Origin: JACNIV01 sp965370415
GTDB taxonomy: Bacteria; Cloacimonadota; Cloacimonadia; Cloacimonadales; TCS61
Direction of reading: 5' to 3'
Assembly (NCBI GenBank): GCA_965370415.1
Contig: CBDUTJ010000029.1
Location: forward strand, 1-35,792
Length of the DNA: 35,792 nt
In this document: positions 1-7,310 of the stretch, in pieces
How positions within the stretch are numbered: the stretch's first letter is position 1
How the letters are laid out: each line of letters starts with the position of its first letter
Translations under genes and position numbers: made by a program
The notes under the pieces: model-generated
What the model saw: only the letters and a program-made list of their open reading frames with translations
Told to the model about the DNA's origin: nothing
The model's database searches: none

Positions 1-15
1 CGAACTTTTTTTCAT
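1..15 (-). CDS. Start of an unidentified leftward gene (first five codons)
   Basis: On the minus strand a strong ribosome binding site, GGAGG (complement of 21-25), sits 5 nt before an ATG at 15-13. The ATG is followed by AAA AAA AGT TCG up to the window edge, which reads M-K-K-S-S. Only the start is visible, so the product cannot be named. If real, it is divergent from the methyltransferase gene at 269, and the two share a 253-bp intergenic region with repeated operator-like motifs. The Lys-rich start would suit a signal peptide, but that is a guess. Confidence 0.4.
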
Positions 16-26
16 CTTGACCTCCA

Positions 27-36
27 TTTGTGACAA
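27..36. promoter_or_regulatory. Single TTTGTGACAA motif near the leftward gene start
   Basis: The ten bases TTTGTGACAA are identical to the core of the palindrome at 160-169. This copy lies directly upstream of the GGAGG of the leftward gene. Its centre (32) is exactly 100 bp from the centre of the first palindrome copy (132). It may be a third operator that lets one regulator act on both divergent genes. One ten-base match in AT-rich DNA is weak evidence on its own. Confidence 0.3.
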
Positions 37-116
37 CTTATTTTAGGACAAGACAAACTCCGTTGTTTCATCCGTCTGCCCCATTGACTAATTGGGGTCC
101 TGATTGAACCATAAAG

Positions 117-170
117 TTACCCTGACTTTGTTACAAAATTTACTGTATATTACCCTGACTTTGTGACAAA
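117..170. promoter_or_regulatory. Tandem 21-bp operator-like repeats upstream of the methyltransferase
   Basis: TTACCCTGACTTTGT-(T/G)-ACAAA occurs at 117-137 and at 150-170 with one mismatch. The spacing is 33 bp, about three helical turns, so both copies face the same side of the DNA. The second copy contains a perfect palindrome, ACTTTGT-G-ACAAAGT (158-172). The first copy has an imperfect version at 125-139. A TTGACA at 193-198 lies just downstream and is a possible -35 box. Repeated palindromes before a restriction-modification gene are typical of autoregulation. The HTH domain carried by the methyltransferase itself is the obvious candidate ligand, but this is inferred. Confidence 0.5.
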
Positions 171-268
171 GTAATAAAAAATCTTTTTATAATTGACAGT
201 AAAAACATAAAATATTTTTTATTAAGTGTGATTAATGTTGTATAAGGTTTATATAGTTTGAGGATGAT

Positions 269-1333
269 ATGAAAAAGTATTATACTATAGGAGAAACAGC
301 AAAAATTATTGGTGTAAGTTCTCAAACATTACGGAGATGGGATAGTAACGATAAATTCAAACCTGTAAGGCATCCAATAAATAATTTTAGGGTATATACT
401 GACGATCAAATAAATAATTTGCAAAATATTTTAGAATTGAATTTACCAATAGAAGAAGAATTTCCAGAGATTGGATTAAAACCATATTTTGAAACTAATT
501 TTGGAAAACTTTATAATTGTGATGTTTTAAAATTTTTCAACAGTCTAAAATCTCAATCTGTTGATTTAATTTTTGCTGATCCACCATATAATATCAAAAA
601 AGCAGAATGGGATACTTTTGAATCACAAAAAAAATATATTGAATGGAGTATGAAATGGATTGAAGAGGCGTATCGTGTTCTTTCTCCAGTAGGTTCAATG
701 TACATATGTGGATTTTCTGAAATTTTAGCAGATATTAAATGGGCAACTAATGGTTTATTCAAAGGATGTAAATGGCTGGTTTGGTTCTACCGTAATAAGG
801 CAAATCTTGGAAATAATTGGGGACGCTCTCATGAAAGTTTGCTCCACCTTAGAAAATCTAAACAATTTATTTTTAATATTGACGAAGTTAGGATATCTTA
901 TAATGCTCATACATTGAAGTATCCAAAAAGAACTCAAGCTGAATCGTCTCAGTATAATAACGGAAATAAAAAGTATCTCTGGACCCCAAACCCAAAAGGC
1001 GCTAAACCCAAAGATGTATTCGAGATACCAACTCTTTCCAATAGTTCATGGGAAAAAACACCACATCTTACCCAAAAGCCTGTTGAATTAGTAAAAAAAA
1101 TAGTATTAGCATCTTCAAATCCGAACAGCATTATTGTTGATCCATTTGGAGGATCCGGCACAACTTATGCAGTAGCTGAAGCTCTTGAAAGAAATTGGAT
1201 AGGCACTGAACTCAAAACTGAATATTGTGATATAATAAAACATCGACTTAAGGACATAAATCACATCGAAAAAATTAAATTAGGTAAAGAAGAACTAAAA
1301 TCAAAACAAAGAAGAGAAAAACTTAGAGCTTAA
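269..1333 (+). CDS. N6-adenine/N4-cytosine DNA methyltransferase with N-terminal MerR-like HTH
   Basis: This 354-residue protein transfers a methyl group from S-adenosylmethionine to an exocyclic amino group of DNA. Residues 1-60 form a MerR/excisionase-type winged helix: YYTIGETAKIIGVSSQTLRRW, then a wing with RVYTDDQI. The catalytic domain follows. DPPYN (104-108) is motif IV, TQKPVELV (268-275) is motif X, and DPFGGSGTT (291-299) is the AdoMet-binding motif I. The order IV before I marks the beta class. Residues 175-255 are probably the target recognition region. The start has GAGGA four bases before the ATG. It converges on the endonuclease gene, and the two 3' ends overlap by 11 bp. The DNA is more AT-rich than hutU, which fits horizontal acquisition. 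The HTH may repress the module's own promoter, as extra HTH domains do in some m5C methylases. The target sequence cannot be read from the protein. Confidence 0.88.
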   Translation: MKKYYTIGETAKIIGVSSQTLRRWDSNDKFKPVRHPINNFRVYTDDQINNLQNILELNLPIEEEFPEIGLKPYFETNFGKLYNCDVLKFFNSLKSQSVDLIFADPPYNIKKAEWDTFESQKKYIEWSMKWIEEAYRVLSPVGSMYICGFSEILADIKWATNGLFKGCKWLVWFYRNKANLGNNWGRSHESLLHLRKSKQFIFNIDEVRISYNAHTLKYPKRTQAESSQYNNGNKKYLWTPNPKGAKPKDVFEIPTLSNSSWEKTPHLTQKPVELVKKIVLASSNPNSIIVDPFGGSGTTYAVAEALERNWIGTELKTEYCDIIKHRLKDINHIEKIKLGKEELKSKQRREKLRA

Positions 1334-2207
1334 GTAATTTCCAAATATCTTCAGTCAGAAATTTTGAGAATGGGAAAATATGTTTTCTGAAGTTGCTTTC
1401 TTTAGCCTTCGGTGGAAGGTCAATATAATATACACCTTCTAATTTTGTAAGGAATTTTGTATAAACCATAAATAAATTTGAAACTAATGTATAGCTTATT
1501 TTATCATCTTGCTTACGTTGAACATCATTTAGGAAAATTCCTACAATTTTAACATCATGTTTTACAAACTTTTTCATAAGTAATTTATCAATAAATATTT
1601 TTGACATTCTATCTTTTGAAGTTGTTTTCAATGAAAGTACAATTTCGTTTTGATGAACATTGGATGAATCTGATTTAACATCATCATAGGGAGAAATAAT
1701 TAAATCAGTCTCACATCTATAATAATTATTTTTTGAATAGGGAATTTTTAAAATAACTTTTTTGTTTGAAATACCAAGCTCACTAATAATTGATCTTATT
1801 AATTCTTCAAATCTATTTCCAACATGTTTCTTTGCGCTATTACTCTCAACTAATAAATCTAACCCTATTCCTATTGATTGTTGAATTGTATAAACAATAG
1901 TGTCAATAACATCATTTGGCTTTTTGACAATCCTGTTTTTTTTATCAGATATTTGCTTTAGAAAACGAATAAAAGAGTAAAATTGCTTGTTAAACTCATC
2001 CTTATTGAAAATAAAGAGATTTGAATTTATTGGTCTTATGTATTTCTTAATACCTCCGGATTCTGATATTAAAAGAAAATAGTCTCTGTATTGTCCTTTT
2101 TCGGTAATAACATTTTCAATATGAGTCAGAACTCTTTTTGTAATATCAGCAAATTCTTGCAAATTTTCTTTTGGTTTTTGTAAGTCCTTTGCTAGTGAAA
2201 TTAACAT
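1323..2207 (-). CDS. Probable type II restriction endonuclease (PD-(D/E)xK fold)
   Basis: The 294-residue protein is not recognised by name, but it carries restriction-enzyme signatures. GNRFEELIRSI (130-140) is the usual early helix with a Glu. Asp168 in CETDLIIS and the S-L-K-T-T-S-K-D-R stretch (192-200) match the D...(E/S)xK core with the KTTxKDR tail common in type II enzymes. Residues 1-110 are helical and lysine-rich. It would cut DNA left unmodified by the convergent methyltransferase. The ATG at 2207-2205 overlaps the hutU stop (ATGTTAA, shared bases 2201-2207), and GGAG lies five bases upstream inside hutU. It may therefore be translated by coupling from hutU mRNA. The 3' end overlaps the methyltransferase gene by 11 bp. 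The site specificity is unknown. Confidence 0.7.
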   Translation of the reverse strand: MLISLAKDLQKPKENLQEFADITKRVLTHIENVITEKGQYRDYFLLISESGGIKKYIRPINSNLFIFNKDEFNKQFYSFIRFLKQISDKKNRIVKKPNDVIDTIVYTIQQSIGIGLDLLVESNSAKKHVGNRFEELIRSIISELGISNKKVILKIPYSKNNYYRCETDLIISPYDDVKSDSSNVHQNEIVLSLKTTSKDRMSKIFIDKLLMKKFVKHDVKIVGIFLNDVQRKQDDKISYTLVSNLFMVYTKFLTKLEGVYYIDLPPKAKESNFRKHIFPFSKFLTEDIWKLLKL

Positions 2208-4240
2208 TTTTTCTCCAACCTTTCTTCCACAACCTTCTTTATCAAATCTTCCTCCGGAACAAACGGCAAAGTTATATGGTCGGTCTTAGCAAATTTTTGG
2301 TTAAATTCAATCGCAGTTTCAATCGAGTTCGGGTTTCTTGCCCAGGCGCGTCTTGCTACTCCGCACATTACATCCCAGGGGAAGGCGAGTTTCAGGATTT
2401 CATCCACGCGTTTGCTGCCGTCTAGCACCATACCGAATCCGCTGTTGGAAACCTTTCCAATTCCCACACCGCCACCGTTATGCAATGTAACCATGCTCAT
2501 GCCGCGAGCGGCATTACCGGCGAAACATTCGGTGCTCATCTCTGCCATAATGTTTGAACCATCTTTAATGTTAGAAGTCTCACGGTAGGGTGAATCTGTG
2601 CCGCCGGTGTCATGATGATCACGACCGAGCATGATGGGACCCACTTCACCTTTTTTGACCATTTCATTAAACTTAAGAGCAATGGCAAGTCTTCCCGGTG
2701 CATCTTGATAAAGTATGCGGGCTTGCGTTCCAACGACCAGCTTGTTTTTCATGGCATCACGTACCCAGATATAATTATCCATATCCTGATAGCGTGGTTC
2801 TTCACGTAGATTTTTTATGATCTCTGCTGCTGCATTATCAGTTTTGATAAGATCGCTTTCCTTACTACTCAGACAAACCCAGCGGAAAGGACCATAACCA
2901 AAATCGAAAAGTTCGGGACCCAGAATATCTTCCACGTAACTCGGGAAGATGAATCCTTCATAAGTATTTTCACCATTTTTGGAAATCTCCTTTACTCCCG
3001 CATCAAATACAGCTTTCATAAAACTGTTACCATAATCGAAAAAATATGTACCTTGTCCCGCTAAGGTTTTGATAAGTTCAAAATGACGTTTCAAAGATTT
3101 ATCTACAAGTTTGATAAATTGAGGTCTATCTTCTGCCAGCATTTTGGTTCTTTCTTCAAAGGTAAGACCCTGTGGGCAATATCCACCATCATAAGCTGCA
3201 TGGCAGGAAGTCTGGTCGGATAAAAGATCGATGTGTACATTTGCTTCTACAGCATATTCCAGAAGATCAACGATGTTACCGTGATAGGCGATAGATATAC
3301 TTTCTTTCATTTTTATATGATCTGAAGCCAGGTTAAATGCTTTCTCAGGAGTATTTACAACTTTTCCAACCCATCCCTGTTTGTAGCGGGTTTCGATGCG
3401 GGAAAGATCAACTTCCGCAAAAATACCGACACCATTTGCGATCTCAACTGCTTTGGGTTGTGCTCCGCTCATTCCTCCCAATCCGGAAGAAACGAAAAGT
3501 TTTCCTCTTAAGTCACCGTCACTTGGAACTCCCAGTTTCATTCTTCCGGCAATCAGAATAGTGTTATAAGTTCCATGCACAATTCCCTGCGGACCGATAT
3601 ACATCCAGCCACCTGCGGTCATCTGCCCGTAATTGGCAACTCCCAGAGCATTTACCCGGTTAAAATCTTCCTGGTTATCGAATTCTCCTATCATCAAGCC
3701 GTTTGTATTGATCACACGGGGTGCCTGCGGACTGGATTTGAACAATCCCAATGGATGCCCGCTCATGCAGACGAGTGTATTCTCATGAGTAAGATTTTCC
3801 AGATATTTTTTGATGAGAAGATATTGCATCCAGTTCTGGCAAACCGCACCGGTTTCTCCGTAAGTTACAAGTTCATACGGATATAAAGCAGTTTCAAAAT
3901 CGAGGTTATTATCTATCATCACCTGGAATGCTTTCCCTTCCAGACATTTTCCTTTATATTCATCAACCGGTTTGCCGTAAATACGTCCTTCGGGACGAAA
4001 ACGGTAACCGTAAATATGACCGTGAGTAAGAAGTTCATCTAACAATTCAGGAGCAAGTTTTTCATGAAGTTCTTGCGGAATATAACGAAGAGCGTTTTTC
4101 AGGGCAAGTTCTATTTCTTTCCGATTCAGGTTCATTTCACGCTTAGGAGCTCTTCTTATTCCATCCACAAAATTGGGATATTCCGGAAGTACTGATTTCA
4201 ATTTGATAGTCATTGCTTTTGAAATATCCAGGTTATTCAT
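2201..4240 (-). CDS. hutU: Urocanate hydratase (urocanase), long form
   Basis: Urocanase hydrates urocanate to 4-imidazolone-5-propionate in cytosolic histidine breakdown, using tightly bound NAD+ as an electrophile. Visible signatures are GWMYIGPQGIVHGTYN (211-226), the NAD-binding GLGGMSGAQPKA (253-264), DQTSCHAAYDGG (342-353) and GRDHHDTGGTDSP (539-551), then LHNGGGVGIG. At 679 residues it is longer than the ~555-residue proteobacterial HutU and matches the long clade that includes animal UROC1. From memory, UROC1 also reads RDHHD-SGTDSP, where Pseudomonas has the Cys of DHLDCGS; the absent Cys is thus a clade trait, not a defect. AGGAG lies seven bases before the ATG. The gene follows an unknown gene by 9 bp and runs into the endonuclease gene. 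No hutH, hutI or ftcD is in the window. Confidence 0.95.
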   Translation of the reverse strand: MNNLDISKAMTIKLKSVLPEYPNFVDGIRRAPKREMNLNRKEIELALKNALRYIPQELHEKLAPELLDELLTHGHIYGYRFRPEGRIYGKPVDEYKGKCLEGKAFQVMIDNNLDFETALYPYELVTYGETGAVCQNWMQYLLIKKYLENLTHENTLVCMSGHPLGLFKSSPQAPRVINTNGLMIGEFDNQEDFNRVNALGVANYGQMTAGGWMYIGPQGIVHGTYNTILIAGRMKLGVPSDGDLRGKLFVSSGLGGMSGAQPKAVEIANGVGIFAEVDLSRIETRYKQGWVGKVVNTPEKAFNLASDHIKMKESISIAYHGNIVDLLEYAVEANVHIDLLSDQTSCHAAYDGGYCPQGLTFEERTKMLAEDRPQFIKLVDKSLKRHFELIKTLAGQGTYFFDYGNSFMKAVFDAGVKEISKNGENTYEGFIFPSYVEDILGPELFDFGYGPFRWVCLSSKESDLIKTDNAAAEIIKNLREEPRYQDMDNYIWVRDAMKNKLVVGTQARILYQDAPGRLAIALKFNEMVKKGEVGPIMLGRDHHDTGGTDSPYRETSNIKDGSNIMAEMSTECFAGNAARGMSMVTLHNGGGVGIGKVSNSGFGMVLDGSKRVDEILKLAFPWDVMCGVARRAWARNPNSIETAIEFNQKFAKTDHITLPFVPEEDLIKKVVEERLEKKC

Positions 4241-4249
4241 ATTTGACTC

Positions 4250-5065
4250 CTATGTTATAATTCCGGTTTTTGTGAAATCTGCAATTATACCATTCTCTTC
4301 AGTGAGTAATTGTTTTATTTTTAGTTCTAAAGCATCTACTGCATCCAGGTTGAAAGTGTCTTTATTTACTGAAATGTATTGCTTTCGCAAAACGCAGATA
4401 GAATCGATCCGGGAAGACTTTATATCAGGTGAAAATCCTTCTTCCAGGGTTTCTGTAACAATAATTGTTTTAGATTTATCAAAAGTGGTTTTTGCCATAT
4501 TTGCATAATATTCGGTATGGATGAAATTAGTTTCAGTAAGATTTGTGAAAGTATGAAATACGATTAGTGGAAAAACTGTTTTGTATTTCTTGAAACTCCG
4601 CTTTCCGCTTACCCTGTATTGAAAATCGAATTCCTGGCTTAATTGCAGCAATTGAGGTGAAGATGATTGTTCAAAATTCAGATCTTTTTCAAAAGAAGAC
4701 AAACTAACAGGATTAAATTTCAAGTTTGTATCAAAAGCCTGAAAGCCCCATTTTATACCAAGATGAGATAATATCTTCCTTCGATTCATCAGGATTGAAA
4801 TAAGATCGTTCAGGTAATAGTTGGAAAACACGTCCGAATCTTCTTTGAATCCTTTTTCAGATACTGCGTTGAATTTAAATTTCCTGTTTGAGATAGCTTT
4901 TATGAACTTGTTCAATGCATTTACCAGGTTTTCGTTAGATCCTTTTTTTTCTGCTGCAGCTTTCTCAAAATTCTTCCACTTAAGACCAATCTCGTGTAAA
5001 TACATGGAATTAACCGGATTCTTTTCCTTTTTCAATAACTCTTCCAGGATATCTTTATAAAACAT
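4250..5065 (-). CDS. Uncharacterised protein upstream of hutU
   Basis: I do not recognise this protein. It has about 271 residues from the preferred ATG at 5065, which has AGAGG four to five bases upstream; in-frame TTG (5083) and ATG (5080) lie further up without a better site. It has no signal peptide or membrane segment. The N-terminal 100 residues are helical and Lys-rich. The C-terminal half holds a hydrophobic beta-strand region (VFPLIVFHTFTNL), then IIVTETLEEGFSPDIKSS and IDSICVLRKQ. That last stretch reminds me of restriction-endonuclease cores with an acidic residue before a D..SS motif, but no convincing PD-(D/E)xK set can be assigned. It ends 9 bp before hutU and is probably co-transcribed with it. 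A TTTGACA about 60-100 bp upstream may be its promoter. Confidence 0.7.
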   Translation of the reverse strand: MFYKDILEELLKKEKNPVNSMYLHEIGLKWKNFEKAAAEKKGSNENLVNALNKFIKAISNRKFKFNAVSEKGFKEDSDVFSNYYLNDLISILMNRRKILSHLGIKWGFQAFDTNLKFNPVSLSSFEKDLNFEQSSSPQLLQLSQEFDFQYRVSGKRSFKKYKTVFPLIVFHTFTNLTETNFIHTEYYANMAKTTFDKSKTIIVTETLEEGFSPDIKSSRIDSICVLRKQYISVNKDTFNLDAVDALELKIKQLLTEENGIIADFTKTGIIT

Positions 5066-5244
5066 AATGCCTCTTTTCATCAAAAAAAAATTTAATTAAT
5101 ACTTAAACTATTCCTAAATGTTCACATAAACGAAAGTTACTTCATTGCTTTTTTTGTCAAATATCTTTTGAATAAATAATATCCTGTTTATTTTAAATTT
5201 GACAAATCATCTAAAAAATAGACTTTCACTTTAGTGAGGATGTT

Positions 5245-6594
5245 ATGAAATTGATAAAGAATGCAATGGTATCGGCAGGAAATAATAATGAAACAAAACT
5301 TGTAAACATTCTCTTCGATGAAAAGATAAAGCAGATCTCGGAAGAATCTATTAACGCTAACGTTACTGAAACTATCGATTTGCAGGGCAAGCTCCTCATC
5401 CCGGGTTGTATTGATGCACATGTTCATTTCAATGATCCGGGCTTTACTCATCACGAGGATTTTACCAGCGGTACTACTGCTGCAGCTTATGGTGGTATCA
5501 CTACAGTTATCGATATGCCCTGCACTTCCATTCCACCAGTTACAAATAAAAAGAATTTATATAAAAAGCTGAATGTAATAGAAAAAAAAGCAGTAGTAGA
5601 TTTTGCTCTATGGGGAGGAATAAGAAGCAATGATTTTCCACTTTCGGAAAAAATGATACTCGAACTCTGGGACGAAGGAATTGTCGGTTTCAAACTGTAC
5701 ACTATTTCCGGAATGGATACTTTTACTGCGATTTCATATGAAAATATCGAAAAGATATTCCGTTTATTTCCTGATCTTTTATTTGCCTTTCACGCAGAAG
5801 ATGCAGAAATAATTAAAAAAGCTTTAACTGGATTTTCATCAGAAGAATTCGCAAAATCGGAAATTTATGTTCACACGCGACCTATAGCAGCAGAATTTGA
5901 AGCAGTACGAAAAATATTGAAAATTGCCAAAAACAATCATGTGCATTTCGTGCATATCAGTAGCAGAAAAGCTGGTGAACTCATCTTAAAAGCAAGAAGG
6001 AAAATGGATGTAACTTTTGAGACATGTCCCCATTTCCTGCAGTTCACAGCAAATGATTTTCTCAAACTGAAAGGTAGATTAAAAACTGCTCCCCCTGTAA
6101 AATTTGAAGAAGATAAACAATTCCTTCGTTCCTGCATTAAAAGTTGTTCTGTAGATTTCATTACAACCGATCATGCCGGATGTGACTGGGAAACAGAAAA
6201 AGAACTGGATGATTTTGCCAGAGTTTATAGTGGAATTCCTGCTACTGAATTGATGATTCCTTATCTTTTTTCGGAATTCTACCTGAAAGAAAAAGTTCCG
6301 TTGACCACAATTATTAAACTCACTTCTAAAAACCAGGCTAAAAGATATGGTTTATTCCCCAATAAAGGCAGCCTGAAAATGGGTACTGATGCGGATTTCA
6401 CAGTGATAGATCTAAAAAGATCATTTCGGGTGAATGAATCAAAACTACACTCTTTAGGTAAGTATTCACCTTTCAATGGTAGCACATTTAATTGTTCGAT
6501 TGATAAAACAATTGTGCGTGGAAAGGTTGTTTTGGATTGTCAGAAGGGACTACTTCAAAAACCCGGTTGGGGAAAATTTGTTCGAAGAGTTTGA
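5245..6594 (+). CDS. Dihydroorotase/allantoinase/hydantoinase-family cyclic amidohydrolase
   Basis: A 449-residue, zinc-dependent TIM-barrel amidohydrolase that opens cyclic amides. The metal ligands are all in place: His59 and His61 in DAHVHFND, Lys150 (carboxylated lysine) in GFKLYT, His183 in AFHAED, His237 in FVHISS and Asp309 in TTDHAG. Family hallmarks GGITTVIDMP (83-92) and TCPHFL (260-265) are present. It could be a dihydroorotase (pyrB/pyrC pathway), an allantoinase or a dihydropyrimidinase. The THHEDF and DMPCTSIPPVTN segments lean to the allantoinase/dihydroorotase branch. No pyrimidine or purine catabolic genes are adjacent, so the substrate stays open. GTGAGGA four bases before the ATG fixes the start. 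It is divergent from the hutU operon, with a TTTGACA at 5198-5204 upstream. Confidence 0.85.
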   Translation: MKLIKNAMVSAGNNNETKLVNILFDEKIKQISEESINANVTETIDLQGKLLIPGCIDAHVHFNDPGFTHHEDFTSGTTAAAYGGITTVIDMPCTSIPPVTNKKNLYKKLNVIEKKAVVDFALWGGIRSNDFPLSEKMILELWDEGIVGFKLYTISGMDTFTAISYENIEKIFRLFPDLLFAFHAEDAEIIKKALTGFSSEEFAKSEIYVHTRPIAAEFEAVRKILKIAKNNHVHFVHISSRKAGELILKARRKMDVTFETCPHFLQFTANDFLKLKGRLKTAPPVKFEEDKQFLRSCIKSCSVDFITTDHAGCDWETEKELDDFARVYSGIPATELMIPYLFSEFYLKEKVPLTTIIKLTSKNQAKRYGLFPNKGSLKMGTDADFTVIDLKRSFRVNESKLHSLGKYSPFNGSTFNCSIDKTIVRGKVVLDCQKGLLQKPGWGKFVRRV

Positions 6595-6696
6595 TCATTT
6601 ACAACACTCCTCTAAAGTTTCAGATTTTTTAAAGAATTTACATTAAAATTTTATGCTTCTTTTTTACAAGGCGAAGTCGAAACTCACAAGTTCTTG

Positions 6697-6722
6697 CTTT
6701 CCCAACTGGAAAGTTGGGAAAG
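6697..6722. repeat. Dispersed hairpin repeat, copy 1 (CTTTCCCAACT-GGAA stem-loop)
   Basis: CTTTCCCAACT, a GGAA loop, and AGTTGGGAAAG form a perfect 11-bp stem with a tetraloop. The same element with the same flanks (TTG before; AGAG(T/C)TT(A/G)AACA after) recurs at 7187-7212 in the same orientation. It is a small non-coding dispersed repeat that folds as RNA or single-stranded DNA. It could act as a terminator or be a miniature mobile or REP-like unit. Confidence 0.75.
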
Positions 6723-7072
6723 AGTTTAAACACATTCCCCAAAAATTAACAGCAGTTCAGAATGTATGTCATTGAAAAACAATAAAATATTGAAAAATCG
6801 ATAAAAAGGTTGTTGCAAAAAAAATCTATCTAATATTAGTTTTATTCAACTGGGATGAATAGAAAATTATTAGAACATGAAGCGTATTCTTTTTTTCCGG
6901 CATAATATAAATTGCGTTAAGAAATTGGCAACAAGCAAGCGTTAAGAAAAATCTTCTGTTCGAGTTGTTTTCAAATTTCTTTCTTTAATTCTGCTTAGAA
7001 AATAATGAGTTAAGATTTTTTAGTGGCGTTTGTCAATTTTAGTAATTTATATTCGCCGGGAGTTTTTCTTTG

Positions 7073-7106
7073 CTTCGTTCCTTTTGTCGATACAAAAGAA
7101 ATGAAG
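7073..7106. repeat. Long imperfect hairpin with CGAT loop
   Basis: The arm CTTCGTTCCTTTTGT (7073-7087) pairs with ACAAAAGAAATGAAG (7092-7106) across a CGAT loop. This gives 15 positions with one G-T wobble and one mismatch. It lies in the convergent gap and is probably a dispersed repeat or bidirectional terminator. It is not obviously related in sequence to the GGAA-loop element. Confidence 0.55.
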
Positions 7107-7186
7107 ACCAATAGAATCTTCTCACAATTCTTCAGAATAACAAAGAACATAATAATTTTGAAATTTTTTCGGAGAAGGCATGATTG

Positions 7187-7212
7187 CTTTCCCAACTGGA
7201 AAGTTGGGAAAG
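7187..7212. repeat. Dispersed hairpin repeat, copy 2 (CTTTCCCAACT-GGAA stem-loop)
   Basis: Second copy of the element at 6697-6722, in the same orientation. It is identical through the whole 26-bp hairpin and nearly identical for about ten bases downstream. The two copies are 490 bp apart within the same gap, so recombination between them could delete or duplicate what lies between. Confidence 0.75.
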
Positions 7213-7262
7213 AGCTTGAACATGAAAAATCTTGTATTAAGCTAAATGAAACAACTTAAGTC

Positions 7263-7292
7263 AAGATTATCCAGCAGCTGCTGGACAATCTT
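7263..7292 (-). terminator. Palindromic hairpin after the secreted EEP gene
   Basis: AAGATT-A-TCCAGCAG (7263-7277) faces CTGCTGGA-C-AATCTT (7278-7292). This is a 30-bp palindrome with one A-C mismatch, starting 18 bp past the stop of the leftward gene at 7311. There is no clear T-run after it on the minus strand, so rho-independent termination is not proven. Its core TCC(A/G)GCAG-CTGC(T/C)GGA matches the palindrome at 16379-16404 with a compensatory base-pair change. Confidence 0.5.
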
Positions 7293-7310
7293 AACTCATG
7301 TTTCATAAAT

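Larger units (their letters stand above)
6595..7310. other. 716-bp non-coding, repeat-rich gap
   Basis: No convincing gene is present. A 78-codon open frame at 7023-7259 has no ribosome binding site and is made largely of hairpin repeat sequence, so I treat it as spurious. The gap lies between a rightward gene and a leftward gene (convergent), so it should contain terminators. It holds two copies of one hairpin element, a longer hairpin with a CGAT loop, and a palindrome next to the leftward gene's stop, each listed separately. Confidence 0.6.

Noticed and set aside
79..97. CCCCA...TGGGG hairpin as a terminator
   Set aside because: Only a five-base stem without a T-run, and no gene ends nearby.
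6690..7220. CRISPR-like array from the repeated hairpins
   Set aside because: Only two copies, 490 bp apart, with no regular spacers and no cas genes.
7023..7259. 78-codon open frame in the repeat-rich gap
   Set aside because: No ribosome binding site, and the frame is built from hairpin repeats; the composition does not look like a protein.
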